NCBI GenBank assembly: GCA_016708845.1
Contig: JADJFB010000017.1
Coordinates: 39,249-103,248 of the forward strand
Length of the DNA: 64,000 nucleotides
Direction of reading: 5' to 3'
Source: Bacteroidota bacterium
GTDB taxonomy: Bacteria > Bacteroidota > Bacteroidia > B-17B0 > Aurantibacillaceae
Shown: positions 1 through 10,181 of the stretch, piece by piece
Layout of the letters: every line of letters begins with the position of its first letter
Position numbering within the stretch: the stretch's first letter is position 1
Made by a program: the position numbers and the translations under genes
The notes under the pieces: generated by a model
What the model was told of the DNA's origin: nothing
The model's database searches: none
What the model saw: the letters and a program-made list of their open reading frames with translations, nothing else

Positions 1-1
1 T

Positions 2-1195
2 CAAGCGCAAACATTTCCAGTGGGACACATGAGTATCAATTTTAAAGATGCTAGTAGAACCGGTGGATTTTCAATCTCTGGTGGAATTGCGATGCCAGGA
101 ACTGGAAGAAATATTGGTACTGAAGTCTATTATCCAGCTACAGTTGCTGGAAATAATACAAACGTCGCAAATGGTCAATTTCCCGTAGTAGTTTTCGGAC
201 ATGGATTTGCGATGACTTGGGATAGCTATGACAATATTTACAATCGCTTAGCAGCTTTAGGATATATTGTTTTATTACCACGCACAGAAAGCTCTATTTT
301 TCCAACTCCCAGCCATGCAAACTTTGCTGACGATATGAAATTATTAGCAACTCAAGGCTTATTATTAAACACAACAAATACACCAACTGCTTTAGCAACC
401 TTTAACGGAAAAGTATTACAAAAATCAGCTGTTGGCGGTCACTCTATGGGCGCAGGCTGCTCATATATAGCAGCACAAAATAACAGCACTGTTACTTGTG
501 TTTTTAACCTAGCGGCCGCTACATCAAATACAGCAGGTATTTCTTCGGTTGCAGGTGCAAGTTTAGTAACTGTGCCAACTTTAGTAATTTCTGGTGAAAA
601 AGATAACGTTGCCGACACTACTGTTCAAAACAGTCATTATAATCCTACTGCTTCTACCATAAAATTTCATTCCATCATTAAAGACGTAACACATTGCGAT
701 TTTGGGAATGGCACAAGTGGCACTTGCACTATTGGACAAGCCGCTTGCAACACTCCATCTTGTAACACGATTTATTTTAATAGATATATGAGTTATATTG
801 AACCATTTTTAGCACATCAACTTAAAAATGATTGCGTAGCCGGTAATAATTTTATGACTTTAATTTTAAATCCTTCAGCTGATAGAGTTGGAAGAAAAGT
901 AGTAGGAAACATTGCTTGTTCTGTTACCGGAATACAAGAACAATCTTTTTCAAACAATTTAACAGTGTTTCCAAATCCAACGGAAGGAAAATTAAATATT
1001 TCTTTTTCTTCAGAAATTACAACTCCAATTACCTTTGAACTATATGATATTTCGGGAAGATTAGTTTTAGATGAGCAAGCATCATCTCAGAAAACAACAC
1101 ATGAAATAAATGTTGAAGGTATTGAAAGTGGAAGCTATGTATTAATTGTTCGTTCCGAAAACAGTAAGAAAGCTTTTAAGATCATAAAAAACTAA
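2..1195 (+). CDS. Secreted alpha/beta hydrolase with T9SS sorting domain (5' end outside window)
   Basis: Likely a secreted esterase or lipase-like alpha/beta hydrolase. The reading frame is open to the window edge, and the first visible residues (AQTFPVGHMSINF) align with the residues just after the signal peptide of the next gene (AQVYSVGHLSINF). The start codon and signal peptide are therefore missing, and GTG at 20 is not the real start. The nucleophile elbow is GGHSMGAG. A following EKDNVAD and THCDFG supply plausible catalytic Asp and His. The last 75 or so residues (VFPNPTEGKLNI, ELYDISGRLV, SGSYVLIVRSE) are a type A T9SS C-terminal domain, so the enzyme is exported through the outer membrane. 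Its substrate is unknown. It forms a tandem pair with the paralogue downstream. Confidence 0.85.
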   Translation, partial: QAQTFPVGHMSINFKDASRTGGFSISGGIAMPGTGRNIGTEVYYPATVAGNNTNVANGQFPVVVFGHGFAMTWDSYDNIYNRLAALGYIVLLPRTESSIFPTPSHANFADDMKLLATQGLLLNTTNTPTALATFNGKVLQKSAVGGHSMGAGCSYIAAQNNSTVTCVFNLAAATSNTAGISSVAGASLVTVPTLVISGEKDNVADTTVQNSHYNPTASTIKFHSIIKDVTHCDFGNGTSGTCTIGQAACNTPSCNTIYFNRYMSYIEPFLAHQLKNDCVAGNNFMTLILNPSADRVGRKVVGNIACSVTGIQEQSFSNNLTVFPNPTEGKLNISFSSEITTPITFELYDISGRLVLDEQASSQKTTHEINVEGIESGSYVLIVRSENSKKAFKIIKN

Positions 1196-1234
1196 TTTGT
1201 AATTTTACTCAAATTAAATACACAACCACCAATT

Positions 1235-2465
1235 ATGAAATACCTATTAACTCTTTTACTAATTGCTATCTCAATACATTTTACTGCTCAAGTATACAGT
1301 GTAGGTCATTTAAGTATTAATTTTATTGATAACTCCAGATCAGGCGGCACTTCTATATCTAATGGTGTAAATTTTGCTGGAACAGGTCGTGTTATAGGAA
1401 CAGAAGTTTATTACCCTGCAATAGCAACTGGTTATAATACTTTAGTTGCAGATGGAAAATTTCCTATAGTAGTTTTAGGTCATGGTTTTTTAATGGATTA
1501 TTCTGCGTACAATACCATTTATTATTATTTGGCTTCTAAAGGCTACATTGTTATGCTTCCAATAACCGAAGGAGGTGCATCACCTAACCATGGTTACTTT
1601 GGAAGAGATTTAAATTTTTTAGCAACTGCTGGAATAAATTTAAATACTTGGAGTACCCCGTACAGCTTAATTAAATTCAATGGTAAAGTATTAGCAAAAG
1701 CAGCCATTGGAGGGCACTCAATGGGTGGAGGCGCTTCGTTTTTTGCTGCGGCTAATAATAGTACTGTATCTTGTTTGTTTAATTTTGCTGCTGCCGAAAT
1801 CACTCCCTCTTCCATTACTTATGCTAAATCTGTTACAACACCTGCTTTAGTATTTTCGGGTGAACAGGATTGTGTAGTTGATACTACTGTGCAAAATGCT
1901 CATTACGATAGTTTAGCTTCAATAATAAATTTCATGTGATTTTAAAAATGTAACACATTGTGATTTTAGTAATGGAACAAACACTAATTGTAATTTAGGG
2001 CAAACCTTATCAGGTTGCGGAAATCAAATTAGCAATAGTTTAGCCTTTTCATCCTACATGAATTACTTAGAGCCTTTTCTAAATAGTCAACTTTACGGTG
2101 ATTGTAATGAAGGCCAACGTTTTATGGATTCAATCAATACATCCTCATCATTAAGAGTAGGATTAAAAAAATCAGGAGATATTGTATGTAATGTTATTGG
2201 CGTGAAAGAATATGAAAACACCCATCATTTTTCGATTTTCCCTAATCCTGCAACTAATCAATTAACGATTACATTTCATCAAAAAAGGAACACTCCTATA
2301 TCATTTGAATTATATGACATTTCAGGACGATTAGTTTTAAGTACTATTGAAAATTCAAATGCTTCAAAAAAAGAAATAAATATTGAAAATATGGATAAGG
2401 GTTCTTACATATTATATGTTCGTCAAAACGAAGTGACAAACGCTTATAAAATCATTAAACAGTAA
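1235..2465 (+). CDS. Secreted alpha/beta hydrolase paralogue with T9SS sorting domain, frameshifted
   Basis: A second copy of the upstream hydrolase, this time with its start: a typical signal peptide ending at FTAQ. The nucleophile motif is GGHSMGGG. The frame is lost near 1935-1950. Restoring one C (TTCCATGTG) and one A (six A before TGTAACAC) recovers the motif NVTHCDF that matches the paralogue, after which the frame runs to the stop at 2465. Uncorrected, it reads as fragments 1235-1939 and 2058-2465. The C-terminus carries a T9SS domain (IFPNPATNQLTI, ELYDISGRLVL). The spacing of 39 nt and strong similarity indicate a tandem duplication. The two lesions are one-base losses, more like consensus errors than decay. 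Confidence 0.8.
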
Positions 2466-2485
2466 TTTCATGCATTAAATAGCAT

Positions 2486-2515
2486 AAAAAGGTTCTCGTT
2501 TGAGAACCTTTTTTA
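2486..2515 (+). terminator. Rho-independent terminator after the hydrolase pair
   Basis: GGTTCTC - GTTT - GAGAACC stem with an A tract before it and a T tract after it, 20 nt past the hydrolase stop codon. Confidence 0.85.
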
Positions 2516-2546
2516 TTTGCGTATGTTTGATATAGAAATAACTAAC

Positions 2547-3149
2547 ATGAAACAGATTTTACTATTTACTTTATTCTTTTCACTAAAATATTCAATTGCT
2601 CAAACCGATTCTATCATCAAGCAATTTGATAATAGAAAAAACACCTTAAACCATAATGGTATGATTGTACTAAGCTCCTGGGCAGGCGCTAACATTATTG
2701 GCAGTGGTGTAGGATATGCGTTAACCAACAGCTACGAAGAAAAAGAATTTTATCTCATGAATGGTGCTTGGGGAATTATTAATTTAGGAATTGCCTTACC
2801 TGGATTATTATCAAAAGCAAAGCCAACCCCTACTCTTTATGATTTACAAAAAAATCAAACAAAAATCGAGAAACTATTTTTAGCCAATGCCATTTTAGAT
2901 GTAGCCTATATTTCGGGTGGCTTTTATTTAAAAGAATATGGAAATAATCAAACTGACATAAAAAAACAACAGATGTATCATGGTTTTGGAAATTCAGTGA
3001 TCATCCAAGGAGCAGGTTTAATGGTATTTGACATGGCTATGACAATTTTAAATAATCGCAATCGTAAAAAACACCTAGATCCATTTTTGAAAAAAGCGAG
3101 TATTTCGTTTTCGGGAAATTTTGCGAGATTAGGCTATAGATTTAATTAA
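2547..3149 (+). CDS. Putative exported or membrane protein, unknown function
   Basis: About 200 residues. I chose ATG 2547 because it opens a good signal peptide (MKQILLFTLFFSLKYSIAQ); an upstream TTG would start inside the preceding terminator. After the signal peptide comes a short polar stretch, then several hydrophobic Gly/Ala-rich segments (for example IGSGVGYAL, WGIINLGIALPGL, LDVAYISGGF, QGAGLMVFDMAM) that could be three or four membrane helices. It resembles small uncharacterised Bacteroidota proteins of the DUF6992 type, but I am not certain of that assignment. The gene stands alone between the terminator and the ABC ATPase gene. Confidence 0.65.
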   Translation: MKQILLFTLFFSLKYSIAQTDSIIKQFDNRKNTLNHNGMIVLSSWAGANIIGSGVGYALTNSYEEKEFYLMNGAWGIINLGIALPGLLSKAKPTPTLYDLQKNQTKIEKLFLANAILDVAYISGGFYLKEYGNNQTDIKKQQMYHGFGNSVIIQGAGLMVFDMAMTILNNRNRKKHLDPFLKKASISFSGNFARLGYRFN

Positions 3150-3220
3150 CCCTTAATCTGCTATAATTACCAATAAAATAATTCAATTATAGTATAATTT
3201 AAAATCTTTACCTTTATTCT

Positions 3221-3946
3221 ATGGAACCCATTATTGAATTAAGCGACATTAAGAAAGAGTACAAAATTGGTACAGAAGAAATTCATGCACTTAGCGGCGT
3301 AACTCTTAACATCTACAAAAACGAATACGTAGCCTTAATGGGACCAAGTGGTAGCGGAAAATCAACCCTTATGAACATGTTGGGTTGCTTAGACTCCCCT
3401 ACTTCAGGCGAATACATCCTTAACAAATTAGCGGTTGCTAAAATGAGCGATAACGAGTTAGCAGAAGTAAGAAACAAACAAATAGGATTCGTTTTTCAAA
3501 CCTTTAATTTATTACCACGTTCTACAACACTAGAAAATGTGATGTTACCCTTAGTTTACGCAGGTATTGAAAAAAGTAAGCGCGAAGAAATGGCCACTAA
3601 AGTTTTAAAACAAGTAGGTTTAGAAAACAGAATGAGTCACCGCCCTAATGAATTATCAGGTGGACAACGTCAGCGTGTGGCTATTGCCAGAGCATTAGTA
3701 AATAACCCTGCTATTATTTTAGCAGATGAGCCAACAGGAAATTTAGATAGTAAAACCTCCGTAGAAATTATGGGTTTATTGGAAGACATTCATAAGAACG
3801 GAAATACTATTATCCTTGTTACGCACGAAGAAGATATTGCGGCTCATGCCCATCGAATTGTAAGATTAAAAGATGGTAAAGTAGAATCTGATAATCAAAA
3901 TACTGCCATTACTACTTATAAATCAAGAATGGAAAGTTTTAGTTAA
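3221..3946 (+). CDS. ABC transporter ATP-binding protein, LolD/MacB type
   Basis: 241 residues, a complete single-domain ABC ATPase. Walker A GPSGSGKST is at 41-49, the Q-loop Gln in FVFQTFN near 93, signature LSGGQ at 145-149, Walker B ILADEP at 166-171 with the D-loop GNLDS, and the H-loop TH at 201-202. Family members power lipoprotein release (LolCDE) or macrolide/peptide efflux (MacB-type) with separate membrane subunits. No permease gene is adjacent here, so the partner must be encoded elsewhere. This orphan arrangement is common in Bacteroidota. The substrate cannot be decided from the sequence. Confidence 0.9.
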   Translation: MEPIIELSDIKKEYKIGTEEIHALSGVTLNIYKNEYVALMGPSGSGKSTLMNMLGCLDSPTSGEYILNKLAVAKMSDNELAEVRNKQIGFVFQTFNLLPRSTTLENVMLPLVYAGIEKSKREEMATKVLKQVGLENRMSHRPNELSGGQRQRVAIARALVNNPAIILADEPTGNLDSKTSVEIMGLLEDIHKNGNTIILVTHEEDIAAHAHRIVRLKDGKVESDNQNTAITTYKSRMESFS

Positions 3947-4044
3947 TAGGTAAAAAAGAAAAATTAAACTTTTTTATAATTACCTCTTCAACATAATCCG
4001 TTTAAATAATTTGCTACTTTTACATCATACTTTTTAAATCTATT

Positions 4045-4687
4045 ATGTTAATTATTGGTATATGCGGTAGCACAGGTTCAGGTAAAACTACTGTAGTAAA
4101 TAAAATATTGAAATACTACCTGCAAATCATGTTGTTATATTTTCTCAAGATTCTTACTATAAAGACAATTCAAATATTTCTATTGAAGAAAGAAAACATA
4201 TCAATTTCGATCATCCAGATTCTATTGAATTTGATTTACTCTATAAACACATCAATGAATTAAAAAAAGGAAATAGTATTGAAAAGCCTGTCTATTCATA
4301 TATAACCTGTACTCGTTCTTCTGAAACAATTCAAATTGAAAGTAAAGAAGTAATTTTAATAGAAGGTATATTATTGTTTTCAGACGAACGCATTAGGAAT
4401 ATTTGTAATGTAAAAGTTTTGTGGATGCTCCATCTGATGAGCGTTTATTGCGTGTTATTAAACGCGATATTATTGAGCGAGGAAGAAATGTGGAACAAAC
4501 TTTAAATAGGTATATCGATACTGTAAAACCAATGCACGAGCAATTTATTGAACCTACCAAACGTTATGCCGACATCATTGTGCCTTTGGGTGGAGAAAAT
4601 ACTGTTGCCATAAATATTCTAGCATCTACCATACGTCAAAAATTAGGGATAAATAAAGATCAAGATATTAATTCAGTTTTTCACTAA
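4045..4687 (+). CDS. udk: Uridine kinase, two frameshifts
   Basis: Phosphorylates uridine and cytidine in pyrimidine salvage. The P-loop is GSTGSGKTT near residues 8-16. Two one-base losses break the frame: one near 4110 (before LPANHVVIFSQDSYY) and one at the T run near 4417 (VKVFVDAPSDERLL). Restoring both gives a continuous protein of about 214 residues, the usual length for the family, with the substrate motifs SQDSYYKD, INFDHPDS and EGILLF, the lid RDIIERGR and the C-terminal KRYADIIVPLGG. Uncorrected, only 4045-4263 and 4421-4687 are visible. Both lesions look like consensus errors. Confidence 0.85.
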
Positions 4688-4705
4688 ATTGAAACTATTA
4701 TTAAA

Positions 4706-4740
4706 TAAAAAGAACCACTTCTATGAGGTGGTTCTTTTAT
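4706..4740. terminator. Bidirectional terminator between udk and the ABC-F gene
   Basis: GAACCACTTC - TAT - GAGGTGGTTC hairpin flanked by an A run on the left and a T run on the right. It lies between two convergent genes and can serve both. Confidence 0.8.
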
Positions 4741-4770
4741 TTTCAATAAACATTAAGTGACTCTGTCTAA

Positions 4771-6694
4771 CTAACCTAACTTAGAACTCAAATCTTCCCA
4801 CTTAGCCATTTCAATTTCTAATTCTTTTTCAATGTATTATATGAACTAAAAAATGAGGATCTTTAGTTAAAGCTTCATAGTAGCTTGAATAGCTAACTTA
4901 GTCGTCTAGTAATTTTATTTCTGCTTCCAAACGAGTGATATTTTCTTCAACTTTTTTATTTGAGATGCAATTTGAGTTTGTATTTTTTTCTTTTCAGCCG
5001 CTTCAAAATCAGATGAAGGAGCAACTTTCTTTTCTGCAACCGGAACTGCTTTCACACCCGATTTATCTAAATCTAGTTCGTTTAATCGTTCTACCTTACG
5101 AATTTCCATGAACTCTTTAATATCACATAAATATTCTTTTACATGACCATCTCTAAATTCGAATAAACGATCGCACATACCAGTCATAAAATCTCGATCG
5201 TGACTTACCATCACCAAAGTTCCTTCATAATCAATTAATGATTGCTTTAAAACTTCTTTCGATTTAATATCCAAGTGATTGGTAGGCTCATCTAATAACA
5301 ATAGGTTATAGGGCTCCAATAATAACTTACATAAAGCTAAACGTCCACGTTCTCCTCCACTTAATACTTTTACTTTCTTATCAATATCTTCTCCTCCAAA
5401 TAAGAACGATCCTAATAAACTACGAACCTGACGACGAACATCACCCACTGCTAATTCATCTATGGTTTCAAAAACTGTTTTATCTAAATTTAATTTCTCT
5501 TCTTGATCCTGTTCAAAATAACCCATCAAAACACTATGACCTAATTGCACCGTTCCATCAAATTGAATTTTCTTTGCAATCATTTTCATCATGGTTGATT
5601 TCCCTCTCCATTTCGTCCAACTAAACCTATCTTTTCTCCTTTTGTGATAATGAAATTAGCATCGGAAAAAATCTGTTTTTCGCCATATTTTTTACCAGCA
5701 TGTTCTGCAGTAATAACAATTTTACCGCTGTGAGCAGGCGCAGGAAAACGAAAACGAACAGAAGCGGTATCGATATCGTCCACTTCCACTCTATCCATCC
5801 TATCCAACTTCTTAATTAACGATTGTGCAAAGGCAGCTTTACTTGCTTTAGCTCTAAATTTATCAATCAACGTTTCGTATTGATCAATGATACTTGTTGT
5901 TGATTTTTCTGCATTTTCTTGTTGTTCTTTACGTTCTGCTCTTAATTCTAAATAGTGAGAATAATTAGTGCGATAATCGTAAATTTTTTGATTCACAATT
6001 TCAATCGTACGTTTAGTAACTGTATCTAAAAATGTTTTATCGTGACTAATTAATACAACAGCACCACTAAACGTTTCCATAAATTCCTCTAACCATTGAA
6101 TTGCTTCAATATCTAAATGGTTAGTTGGTTCATCGAGCATTAATACATCTGGCTTTTGCAATAATAATTTAGCTAATTCAATACGCATTCTCCAACCACC
6201 ACTAAATTCTGAAGTTTGACGAGTAAATTCTCTTCTTTCAAAACCTAATCCACCTAATATTTTTCAATTTCTTCTGCTGTATTACTTGCTCCAACTATGT
6301 CTAAGCGTGTATTAATCTCGGTTAAATCTTCAATTAATTTCATGTACGCATCACTTTCGTAATCCGTACGAGTTTCTAATTGATGATTAATATCGTCTAA
6401 TCGAGCTTGCATGGCTTTAATTTCAGCAAAGGCAGATTCTGTTTCTTCAAAAACAGTTCTTCCATGCTGATGAGTCATGTCTTGCGGCAAATAACCAATT
6501 TTACAATCTTTTGGGATAGTCACTTCTCCTTTAGTTGGAGATTGATGCCCAGCTAATAGCTTAAGCATAGTACTTTTTCCTGCGCCATTTTTTCCAGCTA
6601 AACCAATTCTATCTTTTGGATTGATTAAAAAAGAGACATTATCGAATAAATTATATCCTCCAAACGAAACCGTAACACTATTAACAGAAACCAT
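4771..6694 (-). CDS. ABC-F family ATPase (Uup/EttA-like), several frameshifts
   Basis: A soluble protein with two ABC domains and no membrane part. Family members bind the ribosome E site and act in translation or ribosome assembly. Domain 1 starts at 6694 with Walker A GKNGAGKST, then signature FSGGW and Walker B VLMLDEPTNHLD. The linker follows, then domain 2 with Walker A NGEGKST, LSGGERGR and LLLLDEPTNHLD. The frame breaks near 6262 (one A lost), near 5592 (one A lost inside the second Walker A), near 4960 and near 4860. Read across these, the protein ends with a charged coiled-coil tail (NITRLEAEIKLLDD, then EMAKWEDLSSKLG) at the stop at 4771-4773, about 640 residues. Visible pieces are 6254-6694, 5589-6188 and 4915-5592. 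Confidence 0.85.
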
Positions 6695-6724
6695 TGCAAT
6701 TAATTATAAAGATTTTTTAAGGGC

Positions 6725-6756
6725 GCAAAGATAGTGAAAAATAGGTGATTAGCCAA
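6725..6756 (-). promoter_or_regulatory. Bacteroidota-type promoter of the ABC-F gene
   Basis: On the minus strand, TTG at 6756-6754, then 20 nt, then TATCTTTGC at 6733-6725. This matches the Bacteroidota -33 TTG / -7 TAnnTTTG consensus, about 30 nt before the ATG at 6694. Confidence 0.7.
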
Positions 6757-6795
6757 TTAGAAATTCACCTAAATAGGACTTTACAGTCAGAAACA

Positions 6796-7970
6796 TTAAA
6801 CATTACGTTTAGGCGGCTCCCAAGCACTTTCGTGTGAGGCTGAAATAAATTTAAAATAGCCCAACAGTAAAGCAAAATTCATTAAAATAAAATGGCCTAG
6901 AGCATTCACAAAAGGAATCTTCAATTTAACTTTTTCTAGAAAAATGGTCGAAATTGGTAACACAATTAATAAGCTATAAGTCAACGCAATCCATTTAAAA
7001 ATGGACAATACAGCATCAATATAAGCGTTAGGGCAAAAGAAAATATGATAGCAAATGGCGTAATCCAACGTAACACTTTATGCGATAAAAATGCAAAACC
7101 AAAACCTTTATGTATTGGAAATAATAAATGCTTATAAAACTTTAAATTTCTAAAATTACCCAACGATATTCTGATTTTACGTTTAAATTCAATCATCGGA
7201 GCATCGTTCACATCCTCATAACACAAAGCTTCTGGCTCAAATAACACGTTACCGCCTTTAGAAATAACATCCAACGTAATAAAAAAATCATCCATTAAAA
7301 AACCATCTGGCACTTTTACAAAATGAGATTTCAAAATAGCATAACAACCACCTTCTACACCTACACAAAAGCCATATTTTAAACTCTCGTGATGTTTTAA
7401 TTGATTTTCGAAATTCATGTAAAAAATTTCTTGGTCGGAAATGCCTTGATTTTTTGGAGAGAATTTTAAAATATTTCCACAAACCATTTTAGCATTCTTT
7501 GCAAGTAAATTATACACTAAAGCTTTAAGAGTCATTGGTTCAAAAAACACATTGGCATCTGTAAACACCAAATGTTCGGTTGTTGTTAAATCAATTAACT
7601 CATTAATGATTTTAAGTTTACCATTACGAGATGTTTTCTTAACTAAAGTAATATTAGAATTGTTCGCAATAAACTCTTCAATAATTTGATGGGTTTGGTC
7701 TGTTGAATTATCGGAGCCTATTAAAACCTGTAATTTATCTTTTGGATAATCAGAATTTAAAATTGATTCCAACTTTCTCCTTATTACTTTTTCTTCATTA
7801 AAAACAGAAAACACAATGGTTACTGCAGGCCATTCTGCGATTTTGGAATAGTCATTTTTATCATACTTAATTTTAGAAGCTGCTTGTTTCATGAGCCACG
7901 GAAATATCACATAACTAAATACTGGAACCAACAAACAAATTAAAAAAAGTATTAGAAAAAAATACGCCAT
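6796..7970 (-). CDS. Glycosyltransferase family 2 membrane protein, frameshifted
   Basis: A membrane-bound GT-A glycosyltransferase of the chitin/cellulose-synthase-like GT2 group. An N-terminal membrane helix (ATG 7970) is followed by the catalytic domain: VTIVFSVFNEE, IGSDNSTDQT, the divalent-metal site TDANV, then GVEGGCYA and FLMDDFFITLD, and RKIRISLGN in place of the QxxRW motif. Near 7018 the frame changes in the third C-terminal hydrophobic region. The rest of the protein (IFKWIALTYSLLIVLPI to PPKRNV) is read in the frame 6796-7068. Full length is about 390 residues. The start lies 6 nt after the mqnE stop, so the two are probably co-transcribed. The acceptor is unknown. Confidence 0.85.
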
Positions 7971-7976
7971 CAAAAA

Positions 7977-9119
7977 TTAATTAATCGAATAATCTTTAAC
8001 GATATTATATAATGTATCTCGCTCAACTGGCGTGCGTTTTACTTGAGAGATAATATCCACCAACTCTTGCGTAGTTAATTTAGGATTTTGTTCTTCGGCA
8101 CCAGCCATGCTATAAATTTTAGTAGTATCATCAATGGTTCCATCCATATCATCCACTCCAAAATTTAAAGATAATTGTGCGGTACTTCTGCCAATCATTG
8201 CCCAGTAAGCTTTGATATGATCAAAATTATCCAAATAAATTCTGCTAATAGCATAGTTTCTTAAATCTTCAATTACACTTACTTCCGGCACATCCGACAT
8301 ATCGTTGTTGCCATTTCTAAATTTTAAAGGAATAAATGCATTAAATCCTTTAGTTTTATCTTGTAACTTACGTAATCTTTCTAAATGATCTACTCTATGA
8401 GCAAAGGTTTCAATGTGTCCATATAACATGGTTGCATTAGATTGCATCCCTAGTCCATGCCAAATTTCATGAATACTTAACCATTCCTCGGCACTACATT
8501 TTCCACCAGCAATTTTATCTCTAATTTCTTTGTCAAAAATTTCAGCACCTCCGCCTGGCATCGAATCCAATCCCGATTCTTTCAACAGCTTCATACCTTC
8601 TTCGTAAGTAACTTTTGCTTTTTTAAATATATAATGACACTCCACTGGTGTTAATGCCTTCACATGTAAATCTGGTCGGTGAGCTTTTATCGTTTTAAAT
8701 AAAATTGTATAAAAAGCTAAATCTTGTTTTGGAATAACTCCTCCAGTAATATGAACTTCGGTTACATGTTGTCCATCATATTTTTTAATCAAATCCATCA
8801 TTTGATCGATGGATAATTCCCAACCTTCTTCACGTTGTTTTATTAAACGAGAGTAAGCACAAAAGGAACACGTATAAACGCAAATGTTTGTTGGTTCAAC
8901 ATGAAAATTACGATTAAAGAAAACGAAATTTTTATTCTTTTTTTCTCTTACATAATTAGCTAAAACTCCCAAATAAGAAAGTTCAGCGTGTTCAAATAAA
9001 TAAACGCCTTCATCAAAAGAAATACGTTCGCCATTAAATACTTTTTTAGCAATGTTTTTTAATTCATTGCTTAATTGAGTAGATTGTAAAATTAACTCTT
9101 CGGGGCTTTCTAAAATCAT
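7977..9119 (-). CDS. mqnE: Aminofutalosine synthase MqnE (radical SAM)
   Basis: 380 residues. Catalyses the radical-SAM condensation of 3-[(1-carboxyvinyl)oxy]benzoate to aminofutalosine in the futalosine route to menaquinone. The iron-sulfur motif CxxxCxxC is at Cys80, Cys84 and Cys87 (NICVYTCSFCAY). Other family signatures are HITGGV, ALTPVE, LDSMPGGGAEIF, SNATMLYGHIET and FIPLKFR. The last three, with KLQDKTKGF, favour MqnE over its relatives MqnC and CofH. No other mqn gene is in the window. It lies 32 nt after the cytochrome gene and 6 nt before the GT2 gene on the same strand. Confidence 0.87.
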   Translation of the reverse strand: MILESPEELILQSTQLSNELKNIAKKVFNGERISFDEGVYLFEHAELSYLGVLANYVREKKNKNFVFFNRNFHVEPTNICVYTCSFCAYSRLIKQREEGWELSIDQMMDLIKKYDGQHVTEVHITGGVIPKQDLAFYTILFKTIKAHRPDLHVKALTPVECHYIFKKAKVTYEEGMKLLKESGLDSMPGGGAEIFDKEIRDKIAGGKCSAEEWLSIHEIWHGLGMQSNATMLYGHIETFAHRVDHLERLRKLQDKTKGFNAFIPLKFRNGNNDMSDVPEVSVIEDLRNYAISRIYLDNFDHIKAYWAMIGRSTAQLSLNFGVDDMDGTIDDTTKIYSMAGAEEQNPKLTTQELVDIISQVKRTPVERDTLYNIVKDYSIN

Positions 9120-9151
9120 GGAGTAAAGTTACAATTATTAAAATTTATCTT

Positions 9152-10181
9152 CTAATAATTAGCCTTTTTTCCTATCTTTTTATAATAATCTACAATCTCT
9201 TTGTACGGACCGTATTTATGTTGAGTTTCAGAAAAAGGATCTAAATAAGGGCCTTTATCATAGTCAATTGGCTTATTAGGTAAACTTGCATAATCAGTTT
9301 TAGTAATAGGCTGCGGGCGTTTATGAATGGTATCATTATTTATAAATGCTACTACATCATAAGCTTCTTCGATAGTTAATTTTGGATTTTGATAAGTAGC
9401 TATTTTATTAGGCATATTTGCATAAACAAAGGGCGCCATTTTAATTAAACGATGCACACTACTACCCGATTGATAGCTTTTTTCTCCCCATAATGGTGGA
9501 TATTCATAGCAAACATTATCAGCTCTCATTTTACCTTCGCCGTTTGCTCCATGACAACTTAAACATTCTCTTTTATAAACCTCTTCTCCTTTAAATGGAT
9601 CTGCCGCTCTCTCATGGAAAATCAACTTTTATCGGTCCATCTCCTTTTACATGGGCGTTTACGGGTACATTTTCGCCTAACCATTTCATATAACTAATAA
9701 TGGCAATCATTTCTTTATTATTAAGGCATGTGTTTTCCATTATGTGGTCGTTCAATGCAATTATTAACTCTATCTGCTAGTGATAATATTTTATTTTCAC
9801 GTGAGCACGTATTGGAGGTAACGCAATAAGTGCTATAAAAAATTAAAAGCATAAGGTTTTGTTCCCGCATCTAAATGGCAATTGGTGCAGTTCATTTTAT
9901 TGCCTAGAAACTTACCTGCTTTCCTTCTGGTCCAATGTAATAAGCTGTATTGACAATTAATTCTCTTCCGTATCTCACCATCTCCCCAAACTCATCATGA
10001 GGAATGGTACTAGTATCTGGAGGAGTCCATAATTCTTCGTTGGTTACTGTATCATTTTTGTTTGTTTATTAGCAAGTTCCGTAGTTTCTTTGTGTTCTGT
10101 TACTTCTTTATTAGTACAGCGGTTAATTGTTAAAAATAAAATGGAAAAACTTAAAAATAAATATATACTGTTTTTTTTCAT
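9152..10181 (-). CDS. Di-haem c-type cytochrome (TsdA-like), many frameshifts
   Basis: A periplasmic or lipid-anchored electron-transfer protein. Translating the minus strand from ATG 10181 gives a clean N-terminus: MKKN, a long hydrophobic stretch, then NRCTNKEV, a signal peptide or atypical lipoprotein signal. Next come DTVTNEELWTPPDTS and HDEFGEMVRYGRELI. The first haem site CTNCH is near 9880, followed by RENKILSLADRVNNCIER and MKWLGENVPV. The second haem site CLSCH is near 9555, in the clean frame 9152-9625. The order resembles thiosulfate dehydrogenase (TsdA) and related di-haem cytochromes. At least five one-base indels lie between 9620 and 10060. The N-terminal codons overlap those of the divergent gene on the other strand. 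Confidence 0.7.

Noticed and set aside
2517..2546. TTG start for the small membrane protein at 2517
   Set aside because: It overlaps the preceding terminator's T tract, and ATG 2547 gives a proper signal peptide.
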